Positions 7,977 through 15,639 of a stretch of 34,290 nt of DNA are shown piece by piece. Each line of letters starts with the position of its first letter. Positions within the stretch are counted from its first letter, which is position 1. The stretch lies in the NCBI GenBank assembly GCA_013215055.1, contig JABSRQ010000048.1, positions 1 to 34,290 on the forward strand, in the 5' to 3' direction. The notes beneath the pieces are model-generated. The model saw only the letters and a program-made list of their open reading frames with translations. It was not told the DNA's origin and searched no databases. The translations under genes and the position numbers were made by a program. Source of the stretch: Pseudomonadales bacterium. Its GTDB lineage: Bacteria > Pseudomonadota > Gammaproteobacteria > Pseudomonadales > DT-91.

Positions 7977-8414
7977 TTATTCACCATAACCCGGCGTCTC
8001 TGATAAGAGTTGCTTGCTGCGAACAAATATCCCGTTGCCTCTGCCTATTTCTTTATCGTTGCAATCATAGACCACTGCCTCGGCAATAAATTGCGACTTG
8101 TTCATATTCACCACTTTTCCTACCGCTTTCATTTTTCCTTCAGAGACAGGTCGCGTTAAATAGGTAGTAAAAGACGTGGTCAGCACAAAGACTTCCGTTT
8201 CCAGGGAATTCGCTGCAAAGAACGCCGCATCGTCCAGCATCTTGAAATACACCGAGCCATGCACAGCACCCGCCGCATGATGAAACTTCTTATCCAGCTC
8301 GATCTCAATAACCGCCTCACCTTCAGAGACCGTCAGCGTAGGGATGAAGAAGTCATTAATAGGCGCCGCTGCATACATGCCTTCTAAACTTCTGAAATGC
8401 TTTGTATTACTCAT
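7977..8414 (-). CDS. PaaI-type hotdog-fold thioesterase
   Basis: The start at 8414 is set by AGGAGAG five bases upstream, giving 145 aa; an earlier ATG at 8447 lacks such a site. The sequence is a hotdog-fold acyl-CoA thioesterase of the PaaI group. The signature HHAAGAVHGSVYFKMLDDAAFFAA (about residues 45-68) contains the HG and D positions that hold the CoA thioester, followed by the long strand VLTTSFTTYLTRPV. Such enzymes hydrolyse small acyl-CoA esters in the cytoplasm, usually as tetramers. The substrate cannot be told. It is a single-gene unit with a 120-bp gap on its left. Confidence 0.88.
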   Translation of the reverse strand: MSNTKHFRSLEGMYAAAPINDFFIPTLTVSEGEAVIEIELDKKFHHAAGAVHGSVYFKMLDDAAFFAANSLETEVFVLTTSFTTYLTRPVSEGKMKAVGKVVNMNKSQFIAEAVVYDCNDKEIGRGNGIFVRSKQLLSETPGYGE

Positions 8415-8586
8415 GTATTCTCTCCTGTTACATAGGGTCAATTTCACCGACGCTTAATCGTCTCGTTAGGATTTCTCTACGACTTTCGCTGGCTATAAAA
8501 TTTCTGGTAGGGCAGATGTTTGAACAAGGCCTCTATGATACCGTCTATATCCAGTAGCGCATATCTGCTATAAAACACGTTATATC

Positions 8587-9174
8587 CTAGGCGTTTCTAG
8601 CTATGCCTATTAATACATTCATGCTATTGCCATTGGGTATGGACAATGAAAATGCCTGAGAAACACTGACAGCATTTAGACCTACGTTTTCATAAGATGC
8701 TAGTATTTGCTCACGGGTGAACCCAAAGTCTGAATCAGCATCACTTCGTTGCCAATCCCATTGAATAAACAGACCTCCTGGTACTAATAATGATTTTAGG
8801 TCGCTTAATGTTTTTTCTAAATCGGGTAAAAAATTACACACAGATGATGCAACAATGAGATCAAATCCTGACGTCAACGATGGGTTTTCATTGATTGAGT
8901 CCTGTGATATTTCACAGACTATGGCTTCAACATTGGTAAGATTTTTATTTTCCAGAACAGCAATCATTGCCTGAGAAGAATCTATAGCGATAACCGTGTT
9001 AGCCACGGCGGCAATCTTTTCTGTGAGTAGGCCAGTACCACAACCAAAATCCAATACGTTTAAATACTCAGGATTATGATGCTGACATAGGGATTCGAAG
9101 GCCAGTTTAGAATACGTCTGTACATCGTTTCTGCTATCCCATATTTTGGCGTGCTCATCCCAGTTTTCACTCAT
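8587..9174 (-). CDS. Class I SAM-dependent methyltransferase
   Basis: I choose the second ATG (9174) because AGGAG lies six bases before it, whereas the first ATG (9180) directly abuts that site. The 195-aa protein has the Rossmann-type SAM-binding motif I (VLDFGCGTGLL), an acidic residue ending strand 2 (VIAIDSSQAM), motif IV-like FDLIVASSVCNFLPD, and the post-motif LLVPGGLFIQWDWQ. The order and spacing are those of UbiE/Methyltransf_11-type small-molecule methyltransferases. No target-recognition domain is present, so the substrate is unknown. It is cytoplasmic and probably monocistronic. Confidence 0.88.
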   Translation of the reverse strand: MSENWDEHAKIWDSRNDVQTYSKLAFESLCQHHNPEYLNVLDFGCGTGLLTEKIAAVANTVIAIDSSQAMIAVLENKNLTNVEAIVCEISQDSINENPSLTSGFDLIVASSVCNFLPDLEKTLSDLKSLLVPGGLFIQWDWQRSDADSDFGFTREQILASYENVGLNAVSVSQAFSLSIPNGNSMNVLIGIARNA

Positions 9175-9335
9175 CGTCATCTCCTATCTTTGAACGGTGC
9201 TAGGCAACAGTGCTGATCTAGTGGGGGCAGGCGCTGTAACGCCAGCCGTCATTGTAGGGGGGCACGGAAGCGCTTCTGCAGCCCTTGCAAACAAGAGCCC
9301 CATTTAACGGATTCAACGCCGGCAGATGTTCTGGA

Positions 9336-9995
9336 TTAATCCCACCAAAAGTACCAGGCGTTATGATTAATGATTGATGCACCCAGGTTTGAAATGGTTT
9401 CCAGGCCTTGATCAACGATATCGTGACAATATAGGTATTGTTCTAACGCCAGCTGCATGGCTTCTTCTTGCGTTGTGGGTGGATTAGCAATATAGGCCTC
9501 AATAACGTCATTGCTCACCCCAACAATCTCGGCACCATATTTCTGCTGCCAATATTTCCATATAGCGCAGTGTAACTCTGGATTAGGGCAATCATTCCAG
9601 CCACCGTATTTAAAGAAGGCTGGTATTTTCCAGGAGGCATCCGTTTCAATACCGGCACCGACTAAATCCTGGTGAGGTTCACCCGATAACATGTCAAGGG
9701 TTAGCGTAAACCCCTGCTTGGCTTCGGCCTCACCAAGCCATTCTCCCAACGATGCGTCTAAATCCATGGCCTTGTCTTTTGTCAGCGCTTTTTTACGCGT
9801 ACTGAACCAGGCTTGAATGTCGATGTTTTCTGCCCCGGCAAGAATCTCATCAACACTCTGCTTAGAGGCTGCCATGGCTTCTTCAATATAATGTCGATCT
9901 TCTTCAGAACCACACACTACGATTCGAGTGGGCTCTGCAACAGATGCAATAGCATCCTTGAAAGCGGTATTGGGTTCTAATGCTATAAACTTCAT
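9336..9995 (-). CDS. DUF4253-domain protein
   Basis: This 219-aa protein ends with a typical DUF4253 domain (about residues 110-219): AFFKYGGWNDCPNPELHCAIWKYWQQKYGAEIVGVSNDVIEAYIANPP, then EEAMQLALEQYLYCHDIVDQG and the C-terminal WYFWWD. The domain is frequent in bacteria, often in polymorphic-toxin or immunity neighbourhoods, but its molecular role is not established. The N-terminal 100 residues are acidic and helical, with no signal peptide. The gap to its left (9181-9335) holds no supported gene. A box reading GTTGCCTAGCACCGTTC near 9192-9208 (minus strand) resembles the left ends of attC elements seen later at 20-22 kb. Confidence 0.82.
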   Translation of the reverse strand: MKFIALEPNTAFKDAIASVAEPTRIVVCGSEEDRHYIEEAMAASKQSVDEILAGAENIDIQAWFSTRKKALTKDKAMDLDASLGEWLGEAEAKQGFTLTLDMLSGEPHQDLVGAGIETDASWKIPAFFKYGGWNDCPNPELHCAIWKYWQQKYGAEIVGVSNDVIEAYIANPPTTQEEAMQLALEQYLYCHDIVDQGLETISNLGASIINHNAWYFWWD

Positions 9996-10099
9996 TTGTT
10001 TCTCTTTTATCTCAATGCTGCAATGTCTATTCGGTCAAACGCGTTCGGTGTTTGATCTTCACTTTAAGTCACGATTCTATGCCTGTTAGAGACACAGGC

Positions 10100-10438
10100 T
10101 TACGCCGTTGGAGCTTGTTCTTGTGCTGTGCTGACACACTCAACGGTAGTCGTATAAGTAAAGTAATGGCTGGTCTGATAACCGCTATCGGTATACGTTC
10201 TCTGCTTATGAGACTGGTATTTATCCTTGCTGGCCTTTTTATATGCCTGATCGCCACAGACCTTAGCGGCTTTCTTCTCGACCTTCTTACGCAGGTCATC
10301 TGTGGATGCAAATGAGTTTCCCGTGGCGGTAATTTTAAACACGCCCGGCTCAATTTCATGAGAGGCTGCGGGTAACCACTGTGCACAACCCGTACCTAGC
10401 ACGACTAAACCAAAGGCAAAACTTGTTCTTTTAAACAT
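10100..10438 (-). CDS. Small predicted lipoprotein
   Basis: This 112-aa protein has a lipoprotein signal (MFKRTSFAFGLVVLGTGC) with the lipidated cysteine at residue 18 in LGTGC. The mature region contains ATGNSFASTDDLRKKVEKKAAKVCG, a lysine-rich helix ending in a cysteine, then a Tyr/Thr-rich strand region (YQTSHYFTYTTTVEC) with a second cysteine. This helix-then-strands layout resembles short outer-membrane lipoproteins that carry YecR-like or CC0125-like modules, but I cannot assign a family. GTAGAGAGT precedes the ATG. It is a single-gene unit; the 10439-10572 interval to the right contains a possible worn attC. Confidence 0.65.
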   Translation of the reverse strand: MFKRTSFAFGLVVLGTGCAQWLPAASHEIEPGVFKITATGNSFASTDDLRKKVEKKAAKVCGDQAYKKASKDKYQSHKQRTYTDSGYQTSHYFTYTTTVECVSTAQEQAPTA

Positions 10439-10572
10439 ACTCTCTACTTCTACGTGCCAATAATCTCTGTCGTATATACCGGAGCTTAGCGGGCATTCCT
10501 CATGATCACTTGAGTGATTAATGCGGTAGATAGAGCTAGCTTGTTGCTGTCGCTATGCCCTTATAGTTACTG
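10439..10572 (-). repeat. Possible worn attC-like element
   Basis: Between the stop of the 468-aa gene and the lipoprotein start, the minus strand reads an AGTAACTATAAGGGCATAGCG box just after the stop. It later has a partly complementary ATGCCCGCTAAG. The arms GGGCAT and ATGCCC pair, with a long spacer holding ATCACTCAAGTGAT. The right-hand GTT triplet is missing. It is weaker than the other elements and is listed for completeness. Confidence 0.25.
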
Positions 10573-11979
10573 CTATTCATGTGGATTATTGCATAAATCA
10601 TTTATTGATGGACTTTCAGCTTTGTAACTACCCGCTACTAGCCAACCTACGCCGAAAAGTGTTAATCCCCATACTTCAATCCAGAAGACCGTGCTATCCC
10701 AATCAGTAACTTTTCCAATGATAGATAGGGTGATGATTCCAATCACCATAAGAGCCGCTAATACACGGTAGAAATATGCCCGGACGGCTTTGCCTTTCTT
10801 CATGGCACGTACAGAGAAAAAACAAATCAGGGTTATAAGACAAGAAAAATACAGAACTGCAGAAAGATTATGAACAATATCAGGCGTAACACCTAAGGTT
10901 TCAGTTATCGTTAAAACCCACTTTGCAGGGACGTTTGAATCATTAAACCCCACGGTAGGGAAGAAGGCAACGCAGAGGGCGAAAACGCAAGCGGCCCTGC
11001 TTATATAGTATTCCATGTCTCTTTTGATACCCGCTCCATTATAAGCAGATAGAAAAAATCCAACGGCGACTAATGAGCCTACAAAAATATCGTGTGCGTC
11101 AGTCCAGTAAGAAATACTGATAGAGCTTAACTTATCCGGACATCCAGATAGAAAATATGCAGAGGGAGAGATTGATAATGCGATTAAGCCAACGATCACA
11201 CGCATTGTTTTATGATTTATTTGTCGATGTATCACAACTTCATTTTCATGAGGTTTTGTGGCAGACCGACCAGAATCTGTCTCATCTGCGTTTTTTCGTC
11301 TTGTGTAATATTCGCTATCGCTTGAGGAATCCGGTGAAGCTGCTGGAGAGGCTTTTTTAAGCTGCTGATAAAATGTTGAGGCTATGCTTTTTGGTAAACC
11401 ACTGAGCATTAAACCTTGCACGATGTGCTTTTCGCTTTTAAAGGCATCAGTAGTATTGTTAAAAACGCCCATGCGAACAAGTTCCTCGCACATCCAAGTG
11501 ACATTTGCATTTAGCATGCGTATGCCAAAGTAACTATTCACTTGATACATATGAAATATTTCTGAACTCATACGTAACCAAATCAGTAATCTTTGATCTT
11601 TGATACAGTCAAGGTTCTGTGCAATTTTCTCTGCTGAAGAGCTTAAGTTGGGGCATACAATATTTAGCACCTGGTAGCTTAAATCTATAAGATTTTCACA
11701 ATCTTCTCTAACCTGGCAGCTACCGCGCTCACAGTATTGTAATTGTCTCTTAAATTCACCGACCTCAACTCTAGAGCCATCTCCGGAATCTTGCCCGAAG
11801 CTAGGCCAAGAAGATGTCTTAAAGGGCAGTTTCTGGGCTAATTTACGTAATTCACGTTCATAGGCATCTGTTGTTTTTATTGATATTAGTGCAGTTAAGT
11901 CAGCATACGGAATACTGCCATTTGGGGCGGGCATCTCGAGGGGAGTAATTGATAAAAATTGAGTTTCGTAGTTTTCCAT
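10573..11979 (-). CDS. Soluble-plus-six-span membrane protein, unknown function
   Basis: This 468-aa protein has two parts. Residues 1 to about 255 are soluble, with several cysteines (CERGSCQVREDCENL) and a low-complexity linker (SPAASPDSSSDSEYYTRRKNADETDSGRS). Residues of about 260-460 hold six hydrophobic spans. The pattern SISYWTDAHDIFVGSLVAVGFFLSAYNG followed by D..Y..R.A and FFPTVGF matches a family of uncharacterised six-span proteins that carry a tyrosine-rich, DIFVG-containing first loop. The soluble part is unrecognised. The start lies 14 bp left of a good attC (11994-12050), and the gene ends at a weaker one, so it is probably a one-gene cassette of about 1.5 kb. Confidence 0.7.
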   Translation of the reverse strand: MENYETQFLSITPLEMPAPNGSIPYADLTALISIKTTDAYERELRKLAQKLPFKTSSWPSFGQDSGDGSRVEVGEFKRQLQYCERGSCQVREDCENLIDLSYQVLNIVCPNLSSSAEKIAQNLDCIKDQRLLIWLRMSSEIFHMYQVNSYFGIRMLNANVTWMCEELVRMGVFNNTTDAFKSEKHIVQGLMLSGLPKSIASTFYQQLKKASPAASPDSSSDSEYYTRRKNADETDSGRSATKPHENEVVIHRQINHKTMRVIVGLIALSISPSAYFLSGCPDKLSSISISYWTDAHDIFVGSLVAVGFFLSAYNGAGIKRDMEYYISRAACVFALCVAFFPTVGFNDSNVPAKWVLTITETLGVTPDIVHNLSAVLYFSCLITLICFFSVRAMKKGKAVRAYFYRVLAALMVIGIITLSIIGKVTDWDSTVFWIEVWGLTLFGVGWLVAGSYKAESPSINDLCNNPHE

Positions 11980-11993
11980 TTCAATGCCTAAGG

Positions 11994-12050
11994 CTTATAA
12001 CATAGGGCGTTTAGTTGTGAAGCCGAAGTGACTAAAACCCCTATGTTTGT
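11994..12050 (-). repeat. attC site
   Basis: This 57-bp element forms a near-perfect bulged hairpin. On the minus strand, ACATAGGGGTTTTAGT at the start pairs with ACTAAACGCCCTATGT at the end around a CTTCGGC-type loop. The triplets AAC (right) and GTT (left) sit at the expected recombination boxes. It separates the DUF1294 gene (stop at 12071) from the start of the 468-aa membrane protein (11979). Length, mismatch pattern and position all fit an integron attC. Confidence 0.72.
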
Positions 12051-12070
12051 ATCGGTTAGCTTGAATAGTT

Positions 12071-12523
12071 TTATGTAGAGCGAAATCCTGTTAAAAGTAA
12101 CACAATATCAACAAGCTTATTTGAACTTGAATGTTCAATAAAGAAGTTTTGTAAATCAAGCATAGCGCGGTGTAACAGTACAGAGCCCTGATGAGTATTG
12201 AGCCAAGCAAAGGCAGCAATATTTATCAGTACAGTTAAGGAGAATACAGCCCTAAATTCGACTTTCTTAGTTTTATGACGCAATCGTTGCTGCGCAATGA
12301 TTGCTCCAGGCCAGCCGCATAACAATGAAAGTAACTGTAAGTTTTTTTCAGGTACGCGCCATTCGCCTTTCTGAGCAGCCTTTTTATCTTTAGCGTATCT
12401 TTCGTATGTTAAAGCACTGAATACTACATAAAGGAGCATTATTAAGGGCGGTGTCCAGCCTAAATAATAAGATGCAGCCATAATGATGACGAACATATAA
12501 ATGATGAGGTGTTGAAAGTTCAT
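12071..12523 (-). CDS. DUF1294 membrane protein
   Basis: This 150-aa protein is a DUF1294 member. The signature runs TYERYAKDKKAAQKGEWRVPEKNLQLLSLLCGWPGAIIAQQRLRHKTKKVEFRAVF, between two N-terminal and one later hydrophobic span. The conserved YA.DK..A, WR.PE, GGWPGA-type and RHKT.K..F positions are all present, although the usual GGWPG appears as CGWPG. DUF1294 is often fused to an N-terminal cold-shock (OB-fold) domain; here that domain is absent. Its function is unknown. The gene starts 31 bp downstream of the Rho paralogue stop with no attC between, so the two probably form a two-gene cassette and one transcript. Confidence 0.85.
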   Translation of the reverse strand: MNFQHLIIYMFVIIMAASYYLGWTPPLIMLLYVVFSALTYERYAKDKKAAQKGEWRVPEKNLQLLSLLCGWPGAIIAQQRLRHKTKKVEFRAVFSLTVLINIAAFAWLNTHQGSVLLHRAMLDLQNFFIEHSSSNKLVDIVLLLTGFRST

Positions 12524-12554
12524 GACTTCCGGGGCACTTTCAAATTCCTGGCAA

Positions 12555-13499
12555 CTAATGCTTCAACAGTTCAGCATTTGTTGGGTATTTCTTAAGTAAC
12601 TCAACAAGTTTCCTAGCACCATCTACGGGTTTAAGGTGGGTAAGTGCTCTGCGCAAAGCTCTTACCTTGTCGAGTTCTTTAGCATCTATAAGCAGCTCCT
12701 CACGGCGCGTGCTACTTTTAGCAATATCCAGCGCGGGGAAAATCCGCTGTTCTGCAACTTCTCGTGATAAAACGATTTCCATATTACCCGTGCCCTTGAA
12801 CTCCTCAAATATCACCTGGTCCATCCGGCTTCCGGTATCAACGAGTATGGTCGCCAGAATGGTAAGCGAGCCACCATTCTCAATCTTTCTTGCTGCGCCA
12901 AACAGTTTTCGGGGTATTTCCATGGCTCTAGCGTCAAGACCGCCCGAAATAGTCCGACCGCTGCTCTTTCGCTCTGCATTATGCACACGTGAGAGCCTTG
13001 TCAGAGAATCAATAACAATCATGACATCGTGACCTTCACCCGCTTCCCGGCGGGCGGTGCTAAGAAGGTCATTGGCCACACGCACGTGTTGGGCATAGCT
13101 CTCATCCGAGGATGATGCATGTACTTGTGCCGATACGCTGCGCTTAAAATCGGTCACTTCTTCAGGACGCTCATCAATGAGTAACGCATAAAGCTTTATC
13201 TCAGGGTAAGTTTCACCCACCGACTGGCAAATATGCTTTAAAAGGGTCGTTTTCCCGCACCCCGGTGGAGCAACAATCAAACCTCGCTGTCCCATTCCGA
13301 TGGGTGTGATCAAATCCATCGCTCGCGTAGTGAGTTGCTGAGGATCTGATTCCAGGCGAATGCACGGAGAAGGATGGATGGCTATGCCATTTAAAAAACG
13401 CTTTTGTGGGTCATCCCTAGAGACATCCTTGAGCACCTTATCGACGTGTTTAGAAGGTTTATTTCTTTTCACATTCAAAGACAGTGTTTTTTTCGTCAT
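12555..13499 (-). CDS. Rho-like RNA-dependent ATPase lacking the N-terminal RNA-binding domain
   Basis: This 314-aa protein aligns by eye with the motor half of termination factor Rho (usually about 420 aa). Rho sequence begins near residue 31 (PQKRFLNGIAIHPSP). It continues through QRGLIVAPPGCGKTTLL (Walker A, 71-87), LLIDERPEEVT (catalytic glutamate, 107-116), VMIVIDSLTRL (Walker B, 159-169), SGGLDARAMEIPRKLFGAARK (Q loop), GSRMDQVIFEEFKGTGNM (R loop) and STRREELL (arginine-finger region). The usual helix bundle and cold-shock OB fold that bind rut RNA are missing, replaced by about 30 lysine-rich residues. Walker A is also changed: canonical Rho has APPKAGKT, this has APPGCGKT. ATPase residues look intact, so a ring motor with altered RNA choice, or a modifier of cellular Rho, is plausible. 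It lies between attC-like hairpins, upstream of DUF1294. Confidence 0.9.
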   Translation of the reverse strand: MTKKTLSLNVKRNKPSKHVDKVLKDVSRDDPQKRFLNGIAIHPSPCIRLESDPQQLTTRAMDLITPIGMGQRGLIVAPPGCGKTTLLKHICQSVGETYPEIKLYALLIDERPEEVTDFKRSVSAQVHASSSDESYAQHVRVANDLLSTARREAGEGHDVMIVIDSLTRLSRVHNAERKSSGRTISGGLDARAMEIPRKLFGAARKIENGGSLTILATILVDTGSRMDQVIFEEFKGTGNMEIVLSREVAEQRIFPALDIAKSSTRREELLIDAKELDKVRALRRALTHLKPVDGARKLVELLKKYPTNAELLKH

Positions 13500-13558
13500 G
13501 ATATCGGTTTATAGCTCTAGGGAATGAAGTGTTTTGACGGTTTTAAGGAGTTTAATGC

Positions 13559-13609
13559 TGATAACATGGGGCTTTTAGCTGCGAAACAGCGTCCCAGCAG
13601 CCCCATGAC
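13559..13609 (-). repeat. attC-like hairpin
   Basis: CATGGGGCTTTTAGCTG at 13565-13581 pairs imperfectly with CAGCAGCCCCATG near 13596-13608 around CGAAAC. The left box reads ATGTTATC on the minus strand (R'-like), while the right box has GTC in place of AAC. It is closely similar in arm sequence and geometry to the site at 11994-12050, so the Rho-DUF1294 pair is bounded on both sides by the same type of element. It could alternatively be a terminator for the upstream 88-aa gene, but no T tract follows on the minus strand. Confidence 0.6.
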
Positions 13610-13627
13610 AGGTCTAGCTAACTTTTT

Positions 13628-13894
13628 TTACAGATCAAGATTTCGGGTTAAAACCTTTGAAGATTCAATAATTCGTCTTGTCCGATAAAGCTCAGGATGT
13701 TTTTCATCGTCAGCGTATCCTACGGGTTCTCCGGCGCCGGTATTGACGAACCAAGAGTTTTCCGGGCAACGATCACCTAGTAGCTTTTTAAATTCGGCCG
13801 GTTTAATGCCTAATGCTTGAGCTGCGGCATTGTAGGTACAACGAGTTTTAACTTCGTTGATGTAATCGCGTAAGATGGTGATTTTATCCTGCAT
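13628..13894 (-). CDS. Small protein with HTH-like segment, unknown function
   Basis: This 88-aa protein contains a helix-turn-helix-like stretch (TYNAAAQALGIKPAEFKKLLG, about residues 20-40), followed by RCPENSWFVNTGAGEPVGYADDEKHPELYRT. The second half resembles a motif in short phage- or plasmid-associated proteins whose role I do not know. A DNA-binding or regulatory function is possible. There is no signal peptide or membrane span. The Shine-Dalgarno is poor, so the start is uncertain. The gene sits between two attC-like elements and is probably a complete cassette of about 0.36 kb, next to the Rho cassette. Confidence 0.6.
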   Translation of the reverse strand: MQDKITILRDYINEVKTRCTYNAAAQALGIKPAEFKKLLGDRCPENSWFVNTGAGEPVGYADDEKHPELYRTRRIIESSKVLTRNLDL

Positions 13895-13914
13895 TTAAGG
13901 GTAAATCCTATAAA

Positions 13915-13983
13915 GTGAACGCCGCAAGCAAGTAAACGCGCGCATTAGCGCGGTCAGCCGTAGGGGTATATGCCTTGTTTTAT
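13915..13983 (-). repeat. attC site, moderately conserved
   Basis: On the minus strand the element runs from ATAAAACAAGGC (R''-like, containing AAC) through CTGACCGCGCTAATGCGCGCG (internal hairpin) to GCGGCGTTCACT (R'-like, containing GTT). It is 69 bp long, lies 58 bp after the stop of the upstream gene, and ends about 20 bp before the start of the 88-aa gene. The GGCGTT core is conserved; outer bases are worn. Confidence 0.6.
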
Positions 13984-14040
13984 TATGCATTTAAAACAAA
14001 GCATAAGTAGAACTGAAAAATATTGAGCCCTAATTTTAAA

Positions 14041-14769
14041 CTAAACCTGCCCCTTCACGCAAACATATACGGAATTTGTAGATTCACAATTTTGAAACGG
14101 GTTATAAAAAGACACCACATGGGAGTCTACACGCTCAAATACTGTACTTAATAGCGCTTCAAAACTTGCTTCTGGTAGATTTTGCGACCACATGGCAAAC
14201 ACGCCCTTGGGTTTAAGCTGTTCTGCCATAAGCGCTAGGTTTTCGGTGGTATAAAAGCTGGCATTGGCTGCGTTGAGGAATTCAGTGGGGGAATGATCGA
14301 TATCTAAAAGAATAGCATCAAACTTTTTACCTGCACTGTTTGTGTCAAATCCGGTGCTGGGGGCTGTGGCCAGGTCGAAGAAGCTGCCCAGTACATAGCG
14401 ATTTCGTATATCGGCGTTGAGTATCTCACCTAGAGGTACAAGCTCATTTTTATGCCAATCGATGACGGTATCCAAGGCATCGACCACAAGCAGCTCTGCA
14501 ATGCGTTCGTCTTTTAATGCTGCCACGGCGGTGTAACCCAGGCCCAGCCCTCCTACAACAACACTGAGCTTATCGCCCTGTACTGCCGCCAAACCAAGCG
14601 TAGATAGCGCCTCTTCGGCATCCACAAACATGCTAGACATTAAAAACTCTTCGCCTAGCTTAACTTCATAGATGTCTCTGTCACCAAATGCAGGCATACG
14701 TCGTCTACGCAGAGAGATCTCACCCAAAGGGGAGGTTTGGCTATCAATGACTTCGAACAATAGAGACAT
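14041..14769 (-). CDS. Spermidine-synthase-like SAM-binding protein
   Basis: This 242-aa protein resembles the polyamine/spermidine synthase-like branch of class I methyltransferases. The beta-rich N-terminus (PLGEISLRRRRMPAFGDRDIYEVKLGEEFLMSSMFVDAEEALS) is followed by the SAM-site motif VVVGGLGLGYTAVAAL (about 90-105), LLVVDALDTVIDWH (acidic strand-2 residue) and FDAILLDIDHSPTEFL, whose DIDH replaces the catalytic DxxD of true spermidine synthases. It ends with GVFAMWSQNLPEASFEALL. Because the active-site loop differs, aminopropyl transfer is not assured and a methyltransferase role is equally possible. AGGAAA lies eight bases before the ATG. It is a single-gene unit. Confidence 0.78.
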   Translation of the reverse strand: MSLLFEVIDSQTSPLGEISLRRRRMPAFGDRDIYEVKLGEEFLMSSMFVDAEEALSTLGLAAVQGDKLSVVVGGLGLGYTAVAALKDERIAELLVVDALDTVIDWHKNELVPLGEILNADIRNRYVLGSFFDLATAPSTGFDTNSAGKKFDAILLDIDHSPTEFLNAANASFYTTENLALMAEQLKPKGVFAMWSQNLPEASFEALLSTVFERVDSHVVSFYNPFQNCESTNSVYVCVKGQV

Positions 14770-14980
14770 GGCTGATGTTTCCTAACGTGGTATGCGGGTG
14801 ACAATGATACTGACTGCATGCTTGGAAAAGCATAACTCAGGCCACACAGTGCCGTGATTTGGGTGCTTTTGGCGGATTTTTGCAGCAAAATTGGCGACGT
14901 TACGCAGTCGGTGCTGGCCGGAGTTCTGTTTCGCCGTTACAATGTGTATAGATTCTTAATTTATGTGTAAAGGTGCCAGA
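14770..14980. other. Intergenic region: attC trace and VapB promoter
   Basis: On the minus strand GCACTGTGTGGCCTGAGTTATGC (14831-14853) matches the left-end pattern of attC elements at 20.2, 20.7 and 22.1 kb (GTGTGGCCGG or GTGTTGCCGGCG), so an attC R' end appears present. No good R'' is visible to its right, perhaps because the toxin-antitoxin pair was inserted against the array direction. The plus strand carries TGTATAGAT near 14945, a possible -10 for vapB. Confidence 0.4.
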
Positions 14981-15175
14981 ATGAGAACCAACATAGTTAT
15001 TGATGATGACTTAATGGCTGATGCAATTAAGGCTACAGGATTGAGCACTAAGAGGGAAGTTGTTGAGCACGGATTGAAATTAATCGTAAAGCGCAGTCAA
15101 CAGCAGGCGATACGCCAGTTAAGAGGTAAATTGAACTGGCAAGGTGATTTAGATGAAATACGTGGTGCAGAGTGA
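14981..15175 (+). CDS. vapB: VapB-type antitoxin
   Basis: The start is the ATG at 14981, preceded by AAAGGTG at good spacing; an earlier in-frame ATG (14963) lacks a ribosome site. The 64-aa protein opens with MRTNIVIDDDLMADAIKATGLSTKREVVEHGLKLIV, the ribbon-helix-helix pattern of VapB (DUF2191-like) antitoxins. The C-terminal tail (LRGKLNWQGDLDEIRGAE) would fold into the toxin groove. It binds its own promoter and neutralises VapC in the cytoplasm. It overlaps vapC by four bases (GTGA), implying translational coupling. It reads on the plus strand, against the surrounding genes, with its own promoter. Confidence 0.9.
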   Translation: MRTNIVIDDDLMADAIKATGLSTKREVVEHGLKLIVKRSQQQAIRQLRGKLNWQGDLDEIRGAE

Positions 15176-15576
15176 TTTTAGTCGATACCCGTGTTTGGAT
15201 TGACTATTTTAATGGACGCGACAGCCCTGTTACCGATGAGCTAGATAGAGGCCTGGTTGAAGGCGTGGTTGCTATTGGCGACCTCATCTTCCTTGAAATA
15301 TTACAAGGCTTTAAAAGTGACAAAGACTATAACTTAGCCAAGTCCACTTTAGGCACGCTTGAACAATATGAAATGTTTGGTCATGCACATGCGTTAAAAT
15401 CAGCAGAAAATTACCGAGCGCTGCGTAAAAAGGGCTTAACTATTCGAAAAACTACTGACGTGATCATTGCGACATTTTGTATTGAAAATAAACTCCCGCT
15501 ATTATTTTCAGATAGAGATTTTATTCCATTTGTCGATCATCTCGGACTCATTCCTGCACTTGCTAACAAAACATAA
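15172..15576 (+). CDS. vapC: VapC-type PIN-domain ribonuclease toxin
   Basis: This 134-aa PIN-domain toxin starts at GTG, overlapping the vapB stop. The acidic metal-binding residues of the family are visible: Asp5 (ILVDT), Glu42 (FLEILQG), Asp96 (TTDVIIATFC), and Asp114/Asp116 in FSDRDF. These form a Mg-dependent endoribonuclease site; VapC toxins typically cut tRNA anticodon loops or rRNA. The usual VDTSVW reads VDTRVW here. The length is normal and all catalytic positions are intact, so the toxin looks functional. Toxin-antitoxin pairs with their own promoters are a known stabilising feature of large integron arrays. Confidence 0.92.
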   Translation: MILVDTRVWIDYFNGRDSPVTDELDRGLVEGVVAIGDLIFLEILQGFKSDKDYNLAKSTLGTLEQYEMFGHAHALKSAENYRALRKKGLTIRKTTDVIIATFCIENKLPLLFSDRDFIPFVDHLGLIPALANKT

Positions 15577-15639
15577 TACTTGCATGTGCGTCTAGCGCTA
15601 GCGAGTCCAGTGGCTTAGCCACGGTGCACCATGCACTTT

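Noticed and set aside
9218..9335. Minus-strand frame downstream of DUF4253 with CKGC...CPH that could look like a zinc ribbon
   Set aside because: It has no start of its own, since the upstream part is the DUF4253 gene in another frame. It lies in a possible attC zone.
12667..13032. 121-aa plus-strand frame inside the Rho-like gene
   Set aside because: Serine-rich antisense shadow of a strongly conserved gene.
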